From contig NZ_JAUMZU010000009.1 of the NCBI RefSeq assembly GCF_030527965.1, forward strand, positions 1 to 64,000: DNA of 64,000 nt, written 5' to 3'. Numbering within the stretch: position 1 is the stretch's first letter; the number at the start of each line of letters is the position of its first letter. The notes under the pieces were generated by a model. That model was not told the DNA's origin, made no database searches, and worked only from the letters and a program-made list of their open reading frames with translations. Origin of the DNA: Neisseria sp. (GTDB lineage Bacteria > Pseudomonadota > Gammaproteobacteria > Burkholderiales > Neisseriaceae). The position numbers and the translations under genes were made by a program. Shown here piece after piece: positions 28,959 through 38,221 of the stretch.

Positions 28959-29325
28959 ATATTCGGATATTTTAAACATGACAAAAAATGTCACCTTGCC
29001 TTAATCTATTAAACCACACACATTGATTAAAAATATAATTAATTATTTTTAAATAAAAAAATAATAAGCATCTTAAAAAAAAATAATTACCTGACGTTAA
29101 TTGTCAACTAATAGCAAACTGCGTCATAAGTAAAATACCATTTATCGTGTTTTTACTGCGACTTTTATAAAGTCTTTGACTTTTTTCTAATTGCACAATT
29201 AAAAATTTATAGGCACAATACGCCTACCAAAACAAGAAACGGAACGTTCTTTCTAAACTGAATGGTTCGTTTAATAAATTTAAATTCAACATTACGTTAA
29301 CATATATTATTTACGGGGTTTTATC
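28959..29325. other. AT-rich intergenic region
   Basis: About 370 bases, very AT-rich. It contains a short inverted repeat TGACA-N5-TGTCA near 28979 and a longer AT palindrome (TTAAAAATA against TATTTTTAA) near 29023-29052. It presumably holds the promoter of the gene at 29326. No ORF is supported, and no second toxin or immunity gene follows the orphan rhs. Confidence 0.45.
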
Positions 29326-29682
29326 ATGTTTATTCGCAAAATCGTTTCTACTGCATTAGTTGCAGTTGCTCTCTTCAGTGCTCAAAGTGCTTCAGCAAGC
29401 AGCATACAATTTTTCCAAAAAAATTCTGAAATTACCGCCGCACATGCTCAAATTAACGGCAAATTGGCCGTCAGAATGACCATTAATGCAGATGGTTCAA
29501 TCCAAGACGTTCGTGTTGCCCGCAGTAGTGGTAATTCGGAAATCGATCGTCAAGCCGTACTTTGGATGCAGGCACAAACGCTCCGCCCTGCAACCGTAAA
29601 CGGTGTGAATCAGGCTTTTCATGTCGTTAAAGAAATCAAATTCTCCAACACCGATTCCATGCAGCTGGGCATGACCAAATAA
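29326..29682 (+). CDS. Secreted small protein with a TonB C-terminal-like domain
   Basis: 118 residues. A cleavable signal peptide (cleavage after SASA near residue 24) is followed by about 90 residues that read as a TonB C-terminal fold: GKLAVRMTINADGSIQDVRVARSSGNSEIDRQAVLWMQAQ, with the usual V-xF-xI-x-x-DG-x-I-x-x-V-x-V-x-x-SSG-x-x-x-D-x-x-A-x-x pattern. Unlike TonB it has no membrane anchor and no proline-rich spacer, so it would be a free periplasmic domain. Possible roles are an accessory to an outer-membrane receptor or envelope binding; neither is shown. A terminator follows. Confidence 0.75.
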   Translation: MFIRKIVSTALVAVALFSAQSASASSIQFFQKNSEITAAHAQINGKLAVRMTINADGSIQDVRVARSSGNSEIDRQAVLWMQAQTLRPATVNGVNQAFHVVKEIKFSNTDSMQLGMTK

Positions 29683-29762
29683 GTTTTCTAAGATCCATCT
29701 TAACCTTTGGAACTAGGTATAAAAGTTCTCTTTGTTGTTATCATTGTGTATTCTCTCTGTTT

Positions 29763-29795
29763 AAGCGCTTTCCTCGTTTGGAAGCGCTTCTTTTT
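29763..29795 (+). terminator. Intrinsic terminator of the TonB-like gene
   Basis: AAGCGCTTTCC pairs with GGAAGCGCTT around a short loop and is followed by CTTTTTTGC. Not DUS-based, unlike most terminators in this window. Confidence 0.85.
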
Positions 29796-29823
29796 TGCAT
29801 TCCGGGCGAAAATATAAAATAAA

Positions 29824-29872
29824 GCCTGTCTGAAAATGAAATAAAAACAATCTTTATCATTTTCAGACAGGC
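29824..29872 (-). terminator. DUS terminator after lolD
   Basis: GCCTGTCTGAAAATGA and TCATTTTCAGACAGGC form a 16-base stem extending past the DUS, 20 bases beyond the lolD stop. Confidence 0.82.
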
Positions 29873-29891
29873 ATTGGCTTTTCAGCAAATT

Positions 29892-30572
29892 TTACTTGCC
29901 GATTAACGAGCCTTCTTTCATCATCATGATTTTATCAAAACGAATGGCTAGTTCATCATCATGTGTAACCACCACCAGGCTGGTTCCCAACTCTTTTTTC
30001 AAATCAATCATCATATCCAAAACATTCTGTGCATTTTTCCGGTCAAGATTACCAGTAGGCTCATCTGCCAAAACACATTTCGGATTAGTTACCAAAGCAC
30101 GGGCAATAGCTGCTCTCTGACGTTCTCCGCCAGAAAGCTCACTCGGGCGATGTAGCATCCGAGCCTTCAAACCGACTTTATCCAGCATTTGAACGGCCCT
30201 CTCCTCAGCTTCAGCTTTAGGCTTTTTACCAATCAGAAGCGGCATCATGACATTTTCCAATGCAGAGAATTCTGGTAGCAAATGATGGAATTGGTAAACA
30301 AAACCAAGATACTGATTGCGTAAATGACCTAATTGTTTTTGGCCAAGTTTGTCCAACTCCTGCCCCATCAGCGACACATTACCCGTCGTCGGCATATCTA
30401 AGCCGCCGAGAATATGCAACAGCGTAGATTTTCCGCTGCCCGACGCTCCGATAATACTAACGCTTTGCCCTTCACTTACCTGAAAATTCAAATTTTTCAA
30501 CACTTGAACATTCAAAGCGCCGTCATCATAACTTTTACCGACATTCCGGCAATCCAAGATTAGATTACTCAT
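29892..30572 (-). CDS. lolD: Lipoprotein-releasing ABC transporter ATP-binding protein LolD
   Basis: The ATPase of the Lol system, which extracts outer-membrane lipoproteins from the inner membrane and hands them to LolA. The start is placed at 30572 ([15 protein letters not shown]), which overlaps the end of the permease gene by eight bases; longer frames run into the permease. 226 residues. Walker [10 protein letters not shown] (near 42-50), Q-loop [16 protein letters not shown] (the LolD-specific segment), signature LSGGERQR and Walker [13 protein letters not shown] are all present. Confidence 0.97.
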   Translation of the reverse strand: MSNLILDCRNVGKSYDDGALNVQVLKNLNFQVSEGQSVSIIGASGSGKSTLLHILGGLDMPTTGNVSLMGQELDKLGQKQLGHLRNQYLGFVYQFHHLLPEFSALENVMMPLLIGKKPKAEAEERAVQMLDKVGLKARMLHRPSELSGGERQRAAIARALVTNPKCVLADEPTGNLDRKNAQNVLDMMIDLKKELGTSLVVVTHDDELAIRFDKIMMMKEGSLIGK

Positions 30573-31818
30573 AGCGCAATGCCTCCGCAGGTTGAATTCT
30601 TGAAGCGCGCCAACTCGGATATAAAGTTGCCAGAAACGCCAACGACAAAGAAATTGCTGCAATGACCATCACATCATGCGGATTAACATAACTTGGAACA
30701 TAATCGATAAAATAAAATTGCGGGTTCACAAGCTGGCGGCCGGTTAATTTCTCAAAAAAGCTGATAATTTTTCCAATATTTACCCCTAGCAATACCCCGA
30801 ACACCACGCCAATTAGGGTTCCGAAAAAACCGGCAAATGCGCCTTGCACCATAAAAATTTTCATCACTCCGGAAGGCGGCAGCCCTAGCGTGCGTAAAAT
30901 GGCAATATCCGCTTGCTTTTCAGTCACGGCCATCACTAATGAAGATACCAAATTGAATGCAGCAACCGCAATAATCAAGGTTAAAATAATAAACATCATG
31001 CGCTTTTCCAGCTCTACCGCTTCAAAATAGCTCCGGTTGGAAAAAGTCCAATCGCGCACCCAAACTTTCCCTTTCTCTGCAGCAGGAATCAGTTTTTGAG
31101 TAAAATCAGGCGCATTCTGCGGGTCGGCCAGTTTCAGCCTTAAGCCGTTTACCCCGTTTTCACCCATACGATAAAGCGTTTGTGCATCTTTAAGATGAGT
31201 CAAAGCCAATGAATTATCCACTTCAAAGACACCGGTTTTCACAATTCCAACCACATTAAATTGCTTCAAGCGCGGCACCACTCCGGCAGGCGTAACGTTG
31301 CCTTCCGGTGTAATAACTGTCACTTTTCCGCCTTTTTCCGCTCCCAAAGCTTCGGCCAAACCCTCACCCAGAATAATATCGAATTCGCCTTGTTTGAGAT
31401 CGTTAAAACTGCCAACGCTCATTTTATTACTGTAATCAACAACTTTTTTCTCTTCGTCCGGCAATATTCCGCGTATCTGTACTCCACGCACCTCTCCCGC
31501 ATTAGCAAGTAAAGCTTGATCTGCAATATAAGGAGCGCTAGCCAATACCTCTTTTTTATCTTTCACATATCGACGCAAATCCTGCCAAGTTTCGCCGTTA
31601 CCCATTTCAAAATAACCGATTTCCGCATGCGGAGCCACGTTCAACAACGCACCCCGTATATCTTTCTGAAAACCAGCCATTACCGAGAGCACTACTATCA
31701 AGGCCATAACGCCCAGCGCGATACCGGCAATAGAAATCAAAGTAATAAACGACATAAAACCGTTGCGCTTCTTTGCTCGTAGATAACGCAAACCAATCCA
31801 AGTTTCTAAAGAAGCCAT
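30565..31818 (-). CDS. lolC: Lipoprotein-releasing ABC transporter permease (LolC/E, LolF-like)
   Basis: A 417-residue permease from [25 protein letters not shown] at 31818. The N-terminal membrane helix (about 23-47) is followed by a large periplasmic domain (about 48-260) and three C-terminal helices, the MacB/LolC topology. The C-terminus ends [18 protein letters not shown], as in LolC/LolE. Only one permease gene is next to lolD, instead of the lolC-lolD-lolE triplet of enterics, so the transporter is probably a permease homodimer of the LolF type. Translationally coupled to lolD. Confidence 0.94.
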   Translation of the reverse strand: MASLETWIGLRYLRAKKRNGFMSFITLISIAGIALGVMALIVVLSVMAGFQKDIRGALLNVAPHAEIGYFEMGNGETWQDLRRYVKDKKEVLASAPYIADQALLANAGEVRGVQIRGILPDEEKKVVDYSNKMSVGSFNDLKQGEFDIILGEGLAEALGAEKGGKVTVITPEGNVTPAGVVPRLKQFNVVGIVKTGVFEVDNSLALTHLKDAQTLYRMGENGVNGLRLKLADPQNAPDFTQKLIPAAEKGKVWVRDWTFSNRSYFEAVELEKRMMFIILTLIIAVAAFNLVSSLVMAVTEKQADIAILRTLGLPPSGVMKIFMVQGAFAGFFGTLIGVVFGVLLGVNIGKIISFFEKLTGRQLVNPQFYFIDYVPSYVNPHDVMVIAAISLSLAFLATLYPSWRASRIQPAEALRYE

Positions 31819-31976
31819 TTGTATAGGCCGCCTTCCTTTGCTTAAAAACAAACGCGCATTGTACCGTAAATCAAGTTAAATCGGTTTAAGGCATAACTCA
31901 CTGCCATTAATCATTCAGCCTACCCGTTTTCATACTTCTGAAAACAAGCTCCCTTTCGCCTGCATCTTTGCATGTT

Positions 31977-32300
31977 TCATGAAGATATGTTGATTTCACG
32001 CCCGTTTATCCATAATTTCTGTTTTTCCAATACTTTCAATTTTTTTATTCGCGCTTCTAATTTGCTCGCTGCTTGGCGTGATAAATCTTCATAAATTAAC
32101 CGCATTTGCAAAGGCTTGCGCAATCGAGTGTATTTAGCGCCCTTCCCTGTCAGATGAGCGGCAAAGCGTGCCGCAGGCCGGTTACTAATTCCGCAATAAA
32201 GCGAGCCGCCTTCACACAAAATCAGATAAACGCACCAAACTCCGGATTCAACTATTTCTAAAGGGTTGCTTTGTATTAAAAGAGTAGGAAAATCAGACAT
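31977..32300 (-). CDS. GIY-YIG nuclease domain protein
   Basis: 107 residues from MSDFPTLLIQ at 32300. It consists of a single GIY-YIG domain: WCVYLILCEGGSLYCGISNRPAARFAAHLTGKGAKYTR (about residues 21-58), where CVYLI and YCGIS take the place of the GIY and YIG strands and the following Arg is catalytic. The conserved Glu of the fold is in SKLEARIKKLKVL. These YhbQ/UPF0213-type proteins act on DNA or RNA structures in vitro; the biological role is uncertain. Single gene. Confidence 0.85.
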   Translation of the reverse strand: MSDFPTLLIQSNPLEIVESGVWCVYLILCEGGSLYCGISNRPAARFAAHLTGKGAKYTRLRKPLQMRLIYEDLSRQAASKLEARIKKLKVLEKQKLWINGREINISS

Positions 32301-32403
32301 AGAAATATTAATAATATCAATATATTGTGCACAGCAAACAACAGCCGCATAAAATAACAAAAGGCACAGGGGTTACAGCAACAATACAAAGCCCCCCTAA
32401 CAA

Positions 32404-32748
32404 TTAATCCAATAATTGCAGTATCTTGTTCCGATTAACTGATAATACGCCTTTCACGCTTTTAAAAAATTCAACAGCATCCTGCATGGTTTTATTTTTA
32501 GGTATGGAAACTGAAACACCTTGCAACATATGATACTGATAGACAATGGAAGCATCGTAAGCTTTAGCTGCAGCCAAAATAGGTTCCTTTCCAATTTCAG
32601 CATCATAAAAAATAATCAAAACCCGATCGGCTTCAGTTTCCTGCAATTGAATAACCGATGATTCGGTATTCACCGTAGCCGCCGTGGAACCGGCGCAAGC
32701 GCTTAGCATTGCCATGCAGCCTAAAACTGAAAGGTTTCTCATATTCAT
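32404..32748 (-). CDS. Small lipoprotein with an I9-propeptide-like domain
   Basis: About 114 residues from MNMRNLSVLGC at 32748. The lipobox is LSAC near residue 18. The mature part, DRVLIIFYDAEIGKEPILAAAKAYDASIVYQYHMLQGVSVSIPK, then DAVEFFKSVKGVLSVNRNK, has the beta-alpha-beta layout and the G-V-x-x-V-x-x-x-R ending seen in subtilisin propeptide / I9 inhibitor domains. This is my reading of the pattern, not a verified homology. A protease-inhibitor or chaperone role in the periplasm would fit. Monocistronic, with a single DUS just upstream of the start. Confidence 0.65.
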   Translation of the reverse strand: MNMRNLSVLGCMAMLSACAGSTAATVNTESSVIQLQETEADRVLIIFYDAEIGKEPILAAAKAYDASIVYQYHMLQGVSVSIPKNKTMQDAVEFFKSVKGVLSVNRNKILQLLD

Positions 32749-32971
32749 TTCAACATCTCGGATTATTGATTTTTCAGACAGGCATATATTCCATCGACTA
32801 CCCATTGAAGTTGACTAAAAGGGAAGCTGCCGTATCAAACTCTAAAAAACAATTCAATGGCAAAATCCATCGATACAAAATAGTTGAGATTTAACAGCAG
32901 CCATCGCAAATAACAAAAAGAAATACGTCGGCAGAAAAGTGACTTCAAAAAAAGTAGTACCAATTCAAAAC

Positions 32972-33004
32972 AAATGCCTGTCTGAACTTTTCAGACAGGC
33001 ATTT
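32972..33004 (-). terminator. DUS terminator of the cell-shape operon
   Basis: AAATGCCTGTCTGAA and TTCAGACAGGCATTT with a three-base loop, just past the stop of the MarC-family gene. Confidence 0.83.
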
Positions 33005-33009
33005 TCTAT

Positions 33010-33669
33010 TTAACCGACAAGCCTCGGGAACAAGGCTTTCAACCCGGCAACAACAATTTCCACCGAAACTGCTGCCAGCAACATACCCATAATCCGATTG
33101 AGAATGGTCAGACCGGTTTCTCCGAGTAAATTACTGATTCGGCTGGCTGCCAGCAAAGTGGAAAAACAAATAACGCTGATAATGGCACCGGCTGCTACGA
33201 TAGATAAGGTATCACCCAAAGATTTGGCCGATGAAGCATAAATCACAACAGTCGAAATGCCACCCGGGCCAATCATCATGGGAATGGCGAGCGGCACCAC
33301 CGCGATAGAAGCCGCACTCTGAGAAGGATGCTTGGGCTTGACGGTAATTTCGCTGCTTTCATCAGTGCTGATTTCGGGCTTTGCCATATTGTTACCCGCA
33401 CTCATCATAGAAATAGCAATCAAAAACACCAATAAGCCGCCTCCTACTTGGAAAGCACCCGTACTAATTCCGAAAATTCGCAGAATCCAGTTTCCGGAAA
33501 AAGCAAAAATCACGATAACAATAAAAACGCTCAATGCCGAAATCTGCGCCACTTTCCTTCGCTCTCTCGTATTATTGTTACGAGTCAGATCAAGAAAGAT
33601 AGAAAGTGCGCTAAACGGATTAATCAATACCATAAAAGCAAGTATGAGCTTTCCAATTTCCATGCCCAT
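33010..33669 (-). CDS. MarC/YhgN-family integral membrane protein
   Basis: 219 residues with six hydrophobic segments. The N-terminal LILAFMVLINPFSALSIFLDLT, the G-AFQVGGGLLVFLIAI segment and the central AVVPLAIPMMIGPGGISTVVIY are the conserved blocks of the MarC family, whose function is unknown despite the name (it is not a multidrug efflux pump). It begins five bases after rodA, so it is the last gene of the mre-mrdA-rodA transcription unit. Confidence 0.9.
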   Translation of the reverse strand: MGMEIGKLILAFMVLINPFSALSIFLDLTRNNNTRERRKVAQISALSVFIVIVIFAFSGNWILRIFGISTGAFQVGGGLLVFLIAISMMSAGNNMAKPEISTDESSEITVKPKHPSQSAASIAVVPLAIPMMIGPGGISTVVIYASSAKSLGDTLSIVAAGAIISVICFSTLLAASRISNLLGETGLTILNRIMGMLLAAVSVEIVVAGLKALFPRLVG

Positions 33670-33674
33670 TTTAA

Positions 33675-34814
33675 TTATTCCTTAATGGGTTGTTTTAAAT
33701 ATGATTTCTTATTTTCTTTAGAAATTCCCATCAAAATAGCGAGAATAACCATAACAGATAAAGTCGCGGTACCACCATAGCTTACCAAAGGCAGCGGAAC
33801 CCCAACCACAGGCAGAATGCCGCTGACCATGCCCATATTCACAAAGGCATAACAGAAAAACGTCATGGTCAGCGCGCCGGCAATCACACGGTTATAAAGC
33901 GTGTCCGCCTGTGAGGCAATATACAAACCGCGTCCGAGAATAACGAGATAAACCAGTAATAACAATAAATTACCAACTAACCCGAATTCTTCTCCATAAA
34001 CGGCAAAAATAAAATCCGTAGTAGACTCAGGAATGTAATCAAGATGGGTTTGCGAACCATTAAGCCAGCCCTTTCCCCAAATTCCACCCGAACCAATGGC
34101 AATCATGGATTGCAAAATATGGTAGCCCGCACCAAGCGGGTCTTTCGTCGGATCGAGCAAAGTCAAAATACGGGTTCGCTGATAATCATGCAGGCCGTAA
34201 TTCCAAATCAACGGCAACGATGCCGCAAAACCGATTAGGGCGATGAAAATAACTTTCCACGGCAAACCGGCAAAGAAAATAACGAATATGCCGGAAGCCA
34301 TAATCAACACGGCCGTACCCAAATCAGGCTGTTTAAGAATCAATGCCCCCGGTATAACGGTTAATAACACGGCAACCAAATAATGAAACCAACGCAGTCT
34401 GCCTTCATAACGTTGCAAGTACCACGCAATGGTCATAGGCAGACCGATTTTCATAATTTCAGAAGGTTGGATACGCGTAAAACCCAAATTGAGCCAGCGT
34501 GTCGATCCATTAACCGTGACACCGAAAAGCTCTACCCCGATTAGCATCAAAACGCCGGCGATATAAACAGGTAATGCCAGTTTGGAGAGTTTTTTAGGCT
34601 GTTGCCAAGCAATCAGCCAAAGCAAAGCAAACCCCAGTATGGTATGCAAAGTTTTGTTTTCAAGCTGGTCGAAAGTTTGCCCGTCTGCAGAATAAAGCAA
34701 AAACATACTCATGATATACACGGCCAGCATGGCATACAAAAGCCAAGAATCCAGCGGACGGCGGATAATATGCACAATCTTACTTAGCTTGTTCAATTGA
34801 TCAGAGCGATTCAT
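33675..34814 (-). CDS. rodA: Rod-shape SEDS peptidoglycan polymerase RodA
   Basis: 379 residues with ten membrane helices. RodA polymerises glycan strands during elongation, paired with PBP2. SEDS features seen are GVTVNGSTRWLNLGFTRIQPSEIMKIGLP, the KQPDLGTA motif with the catalytic Asp (mid-protein), and the C-terminal GMVSGILPVVGVPLPLVSYGGTA segment. It overlaps mrdA by four bases and has a GGGAGGCGTTACC ribosome-binding site inside it. Coccoid Neisseria lack this gene, so its presence supports a rod shape. Confidence 0.96.
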   Translation of the reverse strand: MNRSDQLNKLSKIVHIIRRPLDSWLLYAMLAVYIMSMFLLYSADGQTFDQLENKTLHTILGFALLWLIAWQQPKKLSKLALPVYIAGVLMLIGVELFGVTVNGSTRWLNLGFTRIQPSEIMKIGLPMTIAWYLQRYEGRLRWFHYLVAVLLTVIPGALILKQPDLGTAVLIMASGIFVIFFAGLPWKVIFIALIGFAASLPLIWNYGLHDYQRTRILTLLDPTKDPLGAGYHILQSMIAIGSGGIWGKGWLNGSQTHLDYIPESTTDFIFAVYGEEFGLVGNLLLLLVYLVILGRGLYIASQADTLYNRVIAGALTMTFFCYAFVNMGMVSGILPVVGVPLPLVSYGGTATLSVMVILAILMGISKENKKSYLKQPIKE

Positions 34815-36850
34815 GGTAACGCCTCCCCTGAAGTTTGCTCGGAACTAATGCCTGTCTGAAAACCTTTCAGGGGGCTCAACGGTACAGTACGCATGTACCC
34901 GCTTCCCCAAAATGCCGCCTGATCCGCTTCAGAAGAAGCAGACAGATTCTCTGGAGGATTCTGCGGATTCTGTGCATTCAAATTTGATAAATAGTAATCA
35001 ATCAACTGTCGTACCAAAGGTGCAGCCTGAGCACCCCATCCACCGTTTTCTAGAATCAATGCCACTGCGATTTTTGGTTTTTCCATCGGAGCAAATGCGA
35101 TGAACCAAGCATGGTCGCGATGTTGCTCGCGCAAAGCAGCAGCATTGTAACGTGCCCCTTGCTTAATCTGAACCACTTGAGCCGTACCGGTTTTACCGGC
35201 AATCGGATAAGGACCGCCGCCAATACGCCAAGCCGTGCCTCCTGGCCGAGTAACTTTCAACATAGCCTGCTTCACATATTCGAAATTCTCCCGTTTGAAA
35301 GGAATCTGCTTGATTGCCTGCGGATCAATAATGGTTTTTTCTTTTCTGCCATAATCGAGAATCTCTTTAACCAAATGAGGACGGTAAACCTCACCGTCAT
35401 TTGCCAAAGAAGCGGTAGCATGAGCCATTTGCAACGGCGTATAGGCGTTATAACCTTGACCGATACTTACAGAAACCATTTCACCGGGCCGCCATTTGCG
35501 TTGATTTTCCGGCAACTTAGCAAACCGTTTCTCTTTCCATTCCGGGGTAGGCAGAATGCCTCTGTATTCATTAGGAATATCGATGCCGGTTGGTTGCCCG
35601 AAGCCGAATTCCGACAAATATTTGCTTAGTTTCTCAATACCGGCTTCATAGCCGAGTCGATAAAAAAAGGTATCGGAAGAAACTTGAATGGCCTTGCTCA
35701 AATTAGCAGAGCCATGACCGCTGCGCACCGAATCACGAAACACGTGGCGGCTGCCCGGAATACTCCACGCGCCGGGCGCAGGAATAATGGTGTTTTGCGT
35801 GATTTTTCCACTTTCCAGCAAAGACATGCCCATAAACGGCTTGAAAGTCGAACCGGGCGGATAAAGACCTTGCGTAACGCGATTCAGCAGAGGACGCTGC
35901 CAATCTTCATTTAAGGCTTTCCACGTGGCCAAATCGATACCGTCGATAAAAAGATTAGGATTGAAAGAAGGTTTGGATACAAATGCCAGCACGCCACCGG
36001 TTTGCGGGTCTATTGCAACGGCTGCACCGCGCCGCCCAGAAAAGATACGGTCAACTTCCTGCTGAAGGCGGATATCCATCGCCAATTTAAGCGTTAACCC
36101 GTTGCGCGGTTCCACACTACTCAACACGCGAACGATATCTCCGTGTGCGTCTTTTTCCACCCGTTGATAACCCGGAGTGCCGTGCAGTTGGTTTTCATAA
36201 TAATTTTCCAAGCCGGTTTTACCGATATGGGTGCTGCCGCGATAAAGCGCATTGCGGCCACTTTCCTCCAATTTCTCTTGATCTCGATCGCTGATACGGC
36301 CGATATAACCGAGGAAATGGGCGGTTAACGCACCATAAGGATACTCACGGAAAGTACGCGTATTGATTTCCACGCCATTAAATTGCGAGAGGTGTGGAGC
36401 CAGACGCGAAGCTTCATCAACCGAAAGTTTGAGTTTCAGCGGCACTTTCTCATAAGAACGGTATTCCGTCCTAAATTTTTTAAACCGTGCCAAATCAGCT
36501 TCACTAACATCAATATATGTTTTCAATGCTTCAACGGTCGCATCAATATTCCGGTTGCCAATGATTTTCGGAACCAATTCCAAAGAGAATACCGGATAAT
36601 TGCGCGCCAAAACGACACCGTTCACATCAACGATTTCACCACGCACAGGCGGCGTGGGAATTAAAGTAATACGATTGGAAGTGGCCTGAACCGCATATTC
36701 TTTATGCTTAAAGACTTGTAAATAGACAAAATTGGCCGCCAATATACCGAATGAAATGCTGATTAGCCCGAAAGCAACCACTAAACGACGATTGAAATCT
36801 CGATTAGGTGCGCGTTGTTCGACCGCAGGTTCTTTTACTTTCGGTTTCAT
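34811..36850 (-). CDS. mrdA: Penicillin-binding protein 2 (elongasome transpeptidase)
   Basis: A 679-residue class B PBP that crosslinks peptidoglycan with RodA. One N-terminal membrane anchor (about 23-46) is followed by the pedestal domain (to about 250) and the transpeptidase domain. The active-site serine is Ser334 in STFK, the second motif is SSD (391-393), and KTG is at 553-555. The C-terminal 60 residues are low complexity and partly encoded by a DUS (FQTGISSEQ). It overlaps mreD by four bases at its start and rodA at its end. Confidence 0.96.
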   Translation of the reverse strand: MKPKVKEPAVEQRAPNRDFNRRLVVAFGLISISFGILAANFVYLQVFKHKEYAVQATSNRITLIPTPPVRGEIVDVNGVVLARNYPVFSLELVPKIIGNRNIDATVEALKTYIDVSEADLARFKKFRTEYRSYEKVPLKLKLSVDEASRLAPHLSQFNGVEINTRTFREYPYGALTAHFLGYIGRISDRDQEKLEESGRNALYRGSTHIGKTGLENYYENQLHGTPGYQRVEKDAHGDIVRVLSSVEPRNGLTLKLAMDIRLQQEVDRIFSGRRGAAVAIDPQTGGVLAFVSKPSFNPNLFIDGIDLATWKALNEDWQRPLLNRVTQGLYPPGSTFKPFMGMSLLESGKITQNTIIPAPGAWSIPGSRHVFRDSVRSGHGSANLSKAIQVSSDTFFYRLGYEAGIEKLSKYLSEFGFGQPTGIDIPNEYRGILPTPEWKEKRFAKLPENQRKWRPGEMVSVSIGQGYNAYTPLQMAHATASLANDGEVYRPHLVKEILDYGRKEKTIIDPQAIKQIPFKRENFEYVKQAMLKVTRPGGTAWRIGGGPYPIAGKTGTAQVVQIKQGARYNAAALREQHRDHAWFIAFAPMEKPKIAVALILENGGWGAQAAPLVRQLIDYYLSNLNAQNPQNPPENLSASSEADQAAFWGSGYMRTVPLSPLKGFQTGISSEQTSGEALP

Positions 36851-37344
36851 CGGCTAAAGCGGAAGAAAAGGTTTTTCAGAATTTTATCAGCCAAAGGCCA
36901 GAGCAGCATGCCGCTCACAGCAGCCGCCATGCTTTCCATATGTACCCATTGGCGCCGGCTAACTGCGTGCACAAACAATAATACAATTTGGATAAATAGC
37001 AAAGCCATAAACACACCGATGGTTTGGCGTACAGGCGTATTCAGCTTTTTCATATAAGAAGGGAATTGTATTAAAAATACCGCGCAGACATAAGCTAAAG
37101 CGTGAGAACCCAAAGGCGTGGCCGTACCCGCATCGATCAATAAGCCCACAATAAAAGCACTGAGCAAGCCAAAAGTTTGTGGGCGATAAAGTGCCAAGAA
37201 AATCAGTACCATCGCGCTAAATTTGGGCAGCCAAAAAAAAGAATCAGCAGGGAAAGGGATAAAATCAAACAGAAAAGCAAATGCGAAAGCCAAGATAGCG
37301 GGCATTACAGGTAAGCGGCCGTAAGATAAACTGAAATTATTCAT
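36847..37344 (-). CDS. mreD: Rod shape-determining protein MreD
   Basis: 165 residues from MNNFSLSYGRLP at 37344, an ATG inside the mreC stop region (ATGAATAA). Four to five hydrophobic segments, and the family's FLDF/FDFIPFP and ALYRPQTFGLLSAFIVGLLIDAGTATPLGSHALAY segments. An inner-membrane elongasome component linking MreC to the synthases. Translationally coupled on both sides. Confidence 0.94.
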   Translation of the reverse strand: MNNFSLSYGRLPVMPAILAFAFAFLFDFIPFPADSFFWLPKFSAMVLIFLALYRPQTFGLLSAFIVGLLIDAGTATPLGSHALAYVCAVFLIQFPSYMKKLNTPVRQTIGVFMALLFIQIVLLFVHAVSRRQWVHMESMAAAVSGMLLWPLADKILKNLFFRFSR

Positions 37345-38206
37345 GGCTGACAGACGCCTCCGAAGCAGCATTATCGGTTGATGGTTTTTGCGATAAAACC
37401 AACAGATATTTACTTGACTGCAAATTGGAAATGGTTGCCAGTTTGGTTTGATAATAAGGCGTACCGGATGCTTTCGCAGCCTCTTTGACTTGGGCGACCG
37501 GAATACCGGCGGGATACACGCTATCTATACCAGAGGTAAGCAACATATCACCCACTTTCAAATCCGCATCTGTCGGGAAATAACGCAGAGAAACTTGGTT
37601 GCCATCCCCGAAAATAAGGCTGCGGATACCGGAACGCGCCACCACGACAGGGACGATTAATTCATTTGCCGAAATCAAACGAATATCGGAACTGTAGCGG
37701 CGTGCCTGAGTAACCTGACCGATTAAACCGTTTCGATCAATAACGGCATCGCCTGTGCGTATTCCTTCTTCACTACCTTTATCAATAACCAGCAGATCAG
37801 AAAACGGGTTTCTGCCGTTGGAAACGACTTCGGCCGCAATGGCCCGCTCGAAGCTGACTTGCTTCAGATTCAGTACCGCCTTTAATTCGTTAACTTCTTT
37901 TTCTAACGCCCTATTTTCATGTGAATCGGTTTGCAACCGGATGTTTTCGGCCTGTAACGATTGATTTTGCGCTTGCAATTGCGTTTGTGAACGTGTAAGC
38001 AAGCGAACATAATCATAAAATTCAATCGGTTTGGAAGCCAGCCATTGAAGCGGGAAGGTAAACGAAGCAGTAACATTCCGAACCTGTTGCACAGCTTCAA
38101 ATTTCTGGTCGAGCATTAAAAGTGCAATGCAGGTAAGGCAAAGCGTAAACAGCTTACCTACCGGCGCACTCTTGGGCGCATTAAAACTTAAAGACGGTTT
38201 CGCCAT
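37337..38206 (-). CDS. mreC: Rod shape-determining protein MreC
   Basis: 289 residues. One N-terminal membrane helix (about 19-35) is followed by a coiled coil (RSQTQLQAQNQSLQAENIRLQ, about 70-110) and a periplasmic beta-barrel domain. The domain carries the conserved GLIGQV, GDMLLTSGIDSVYPAGIPVAQV and YQTKLATI segments. MreC stimulates PBP2-RodA. It starts 15 bases after mreB. Confidence 0.95.
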   Translation of the reverse strand: MAKPSLSFNAPKSAPVGKLFTLCLTCIALLMLDQKFEAVQQVRNVTASFTFPLQWLASKPIEFYDYVRLLTRSQTQLQAQNQSLQAENIRLQTDSHENRALEKEVNELKAVLNLKQVSFERAIAAEVVSNGRNPFSDLLVIDKGSEEGIRTGDAVIDRNGLIGQVTQARRYSSDIRLISANELIVPVVVARSGIRSLIFGDGNQVSLRYFPTDADLKVGDMLLTSGIDSVYPAGIPVAQVKEAAKASGTPYYQTKLATISNLQSSKYLLVLSQKPSTDNAASEASVSHE

Positions 38207-38221
38207 GATACGATTAAAAAT

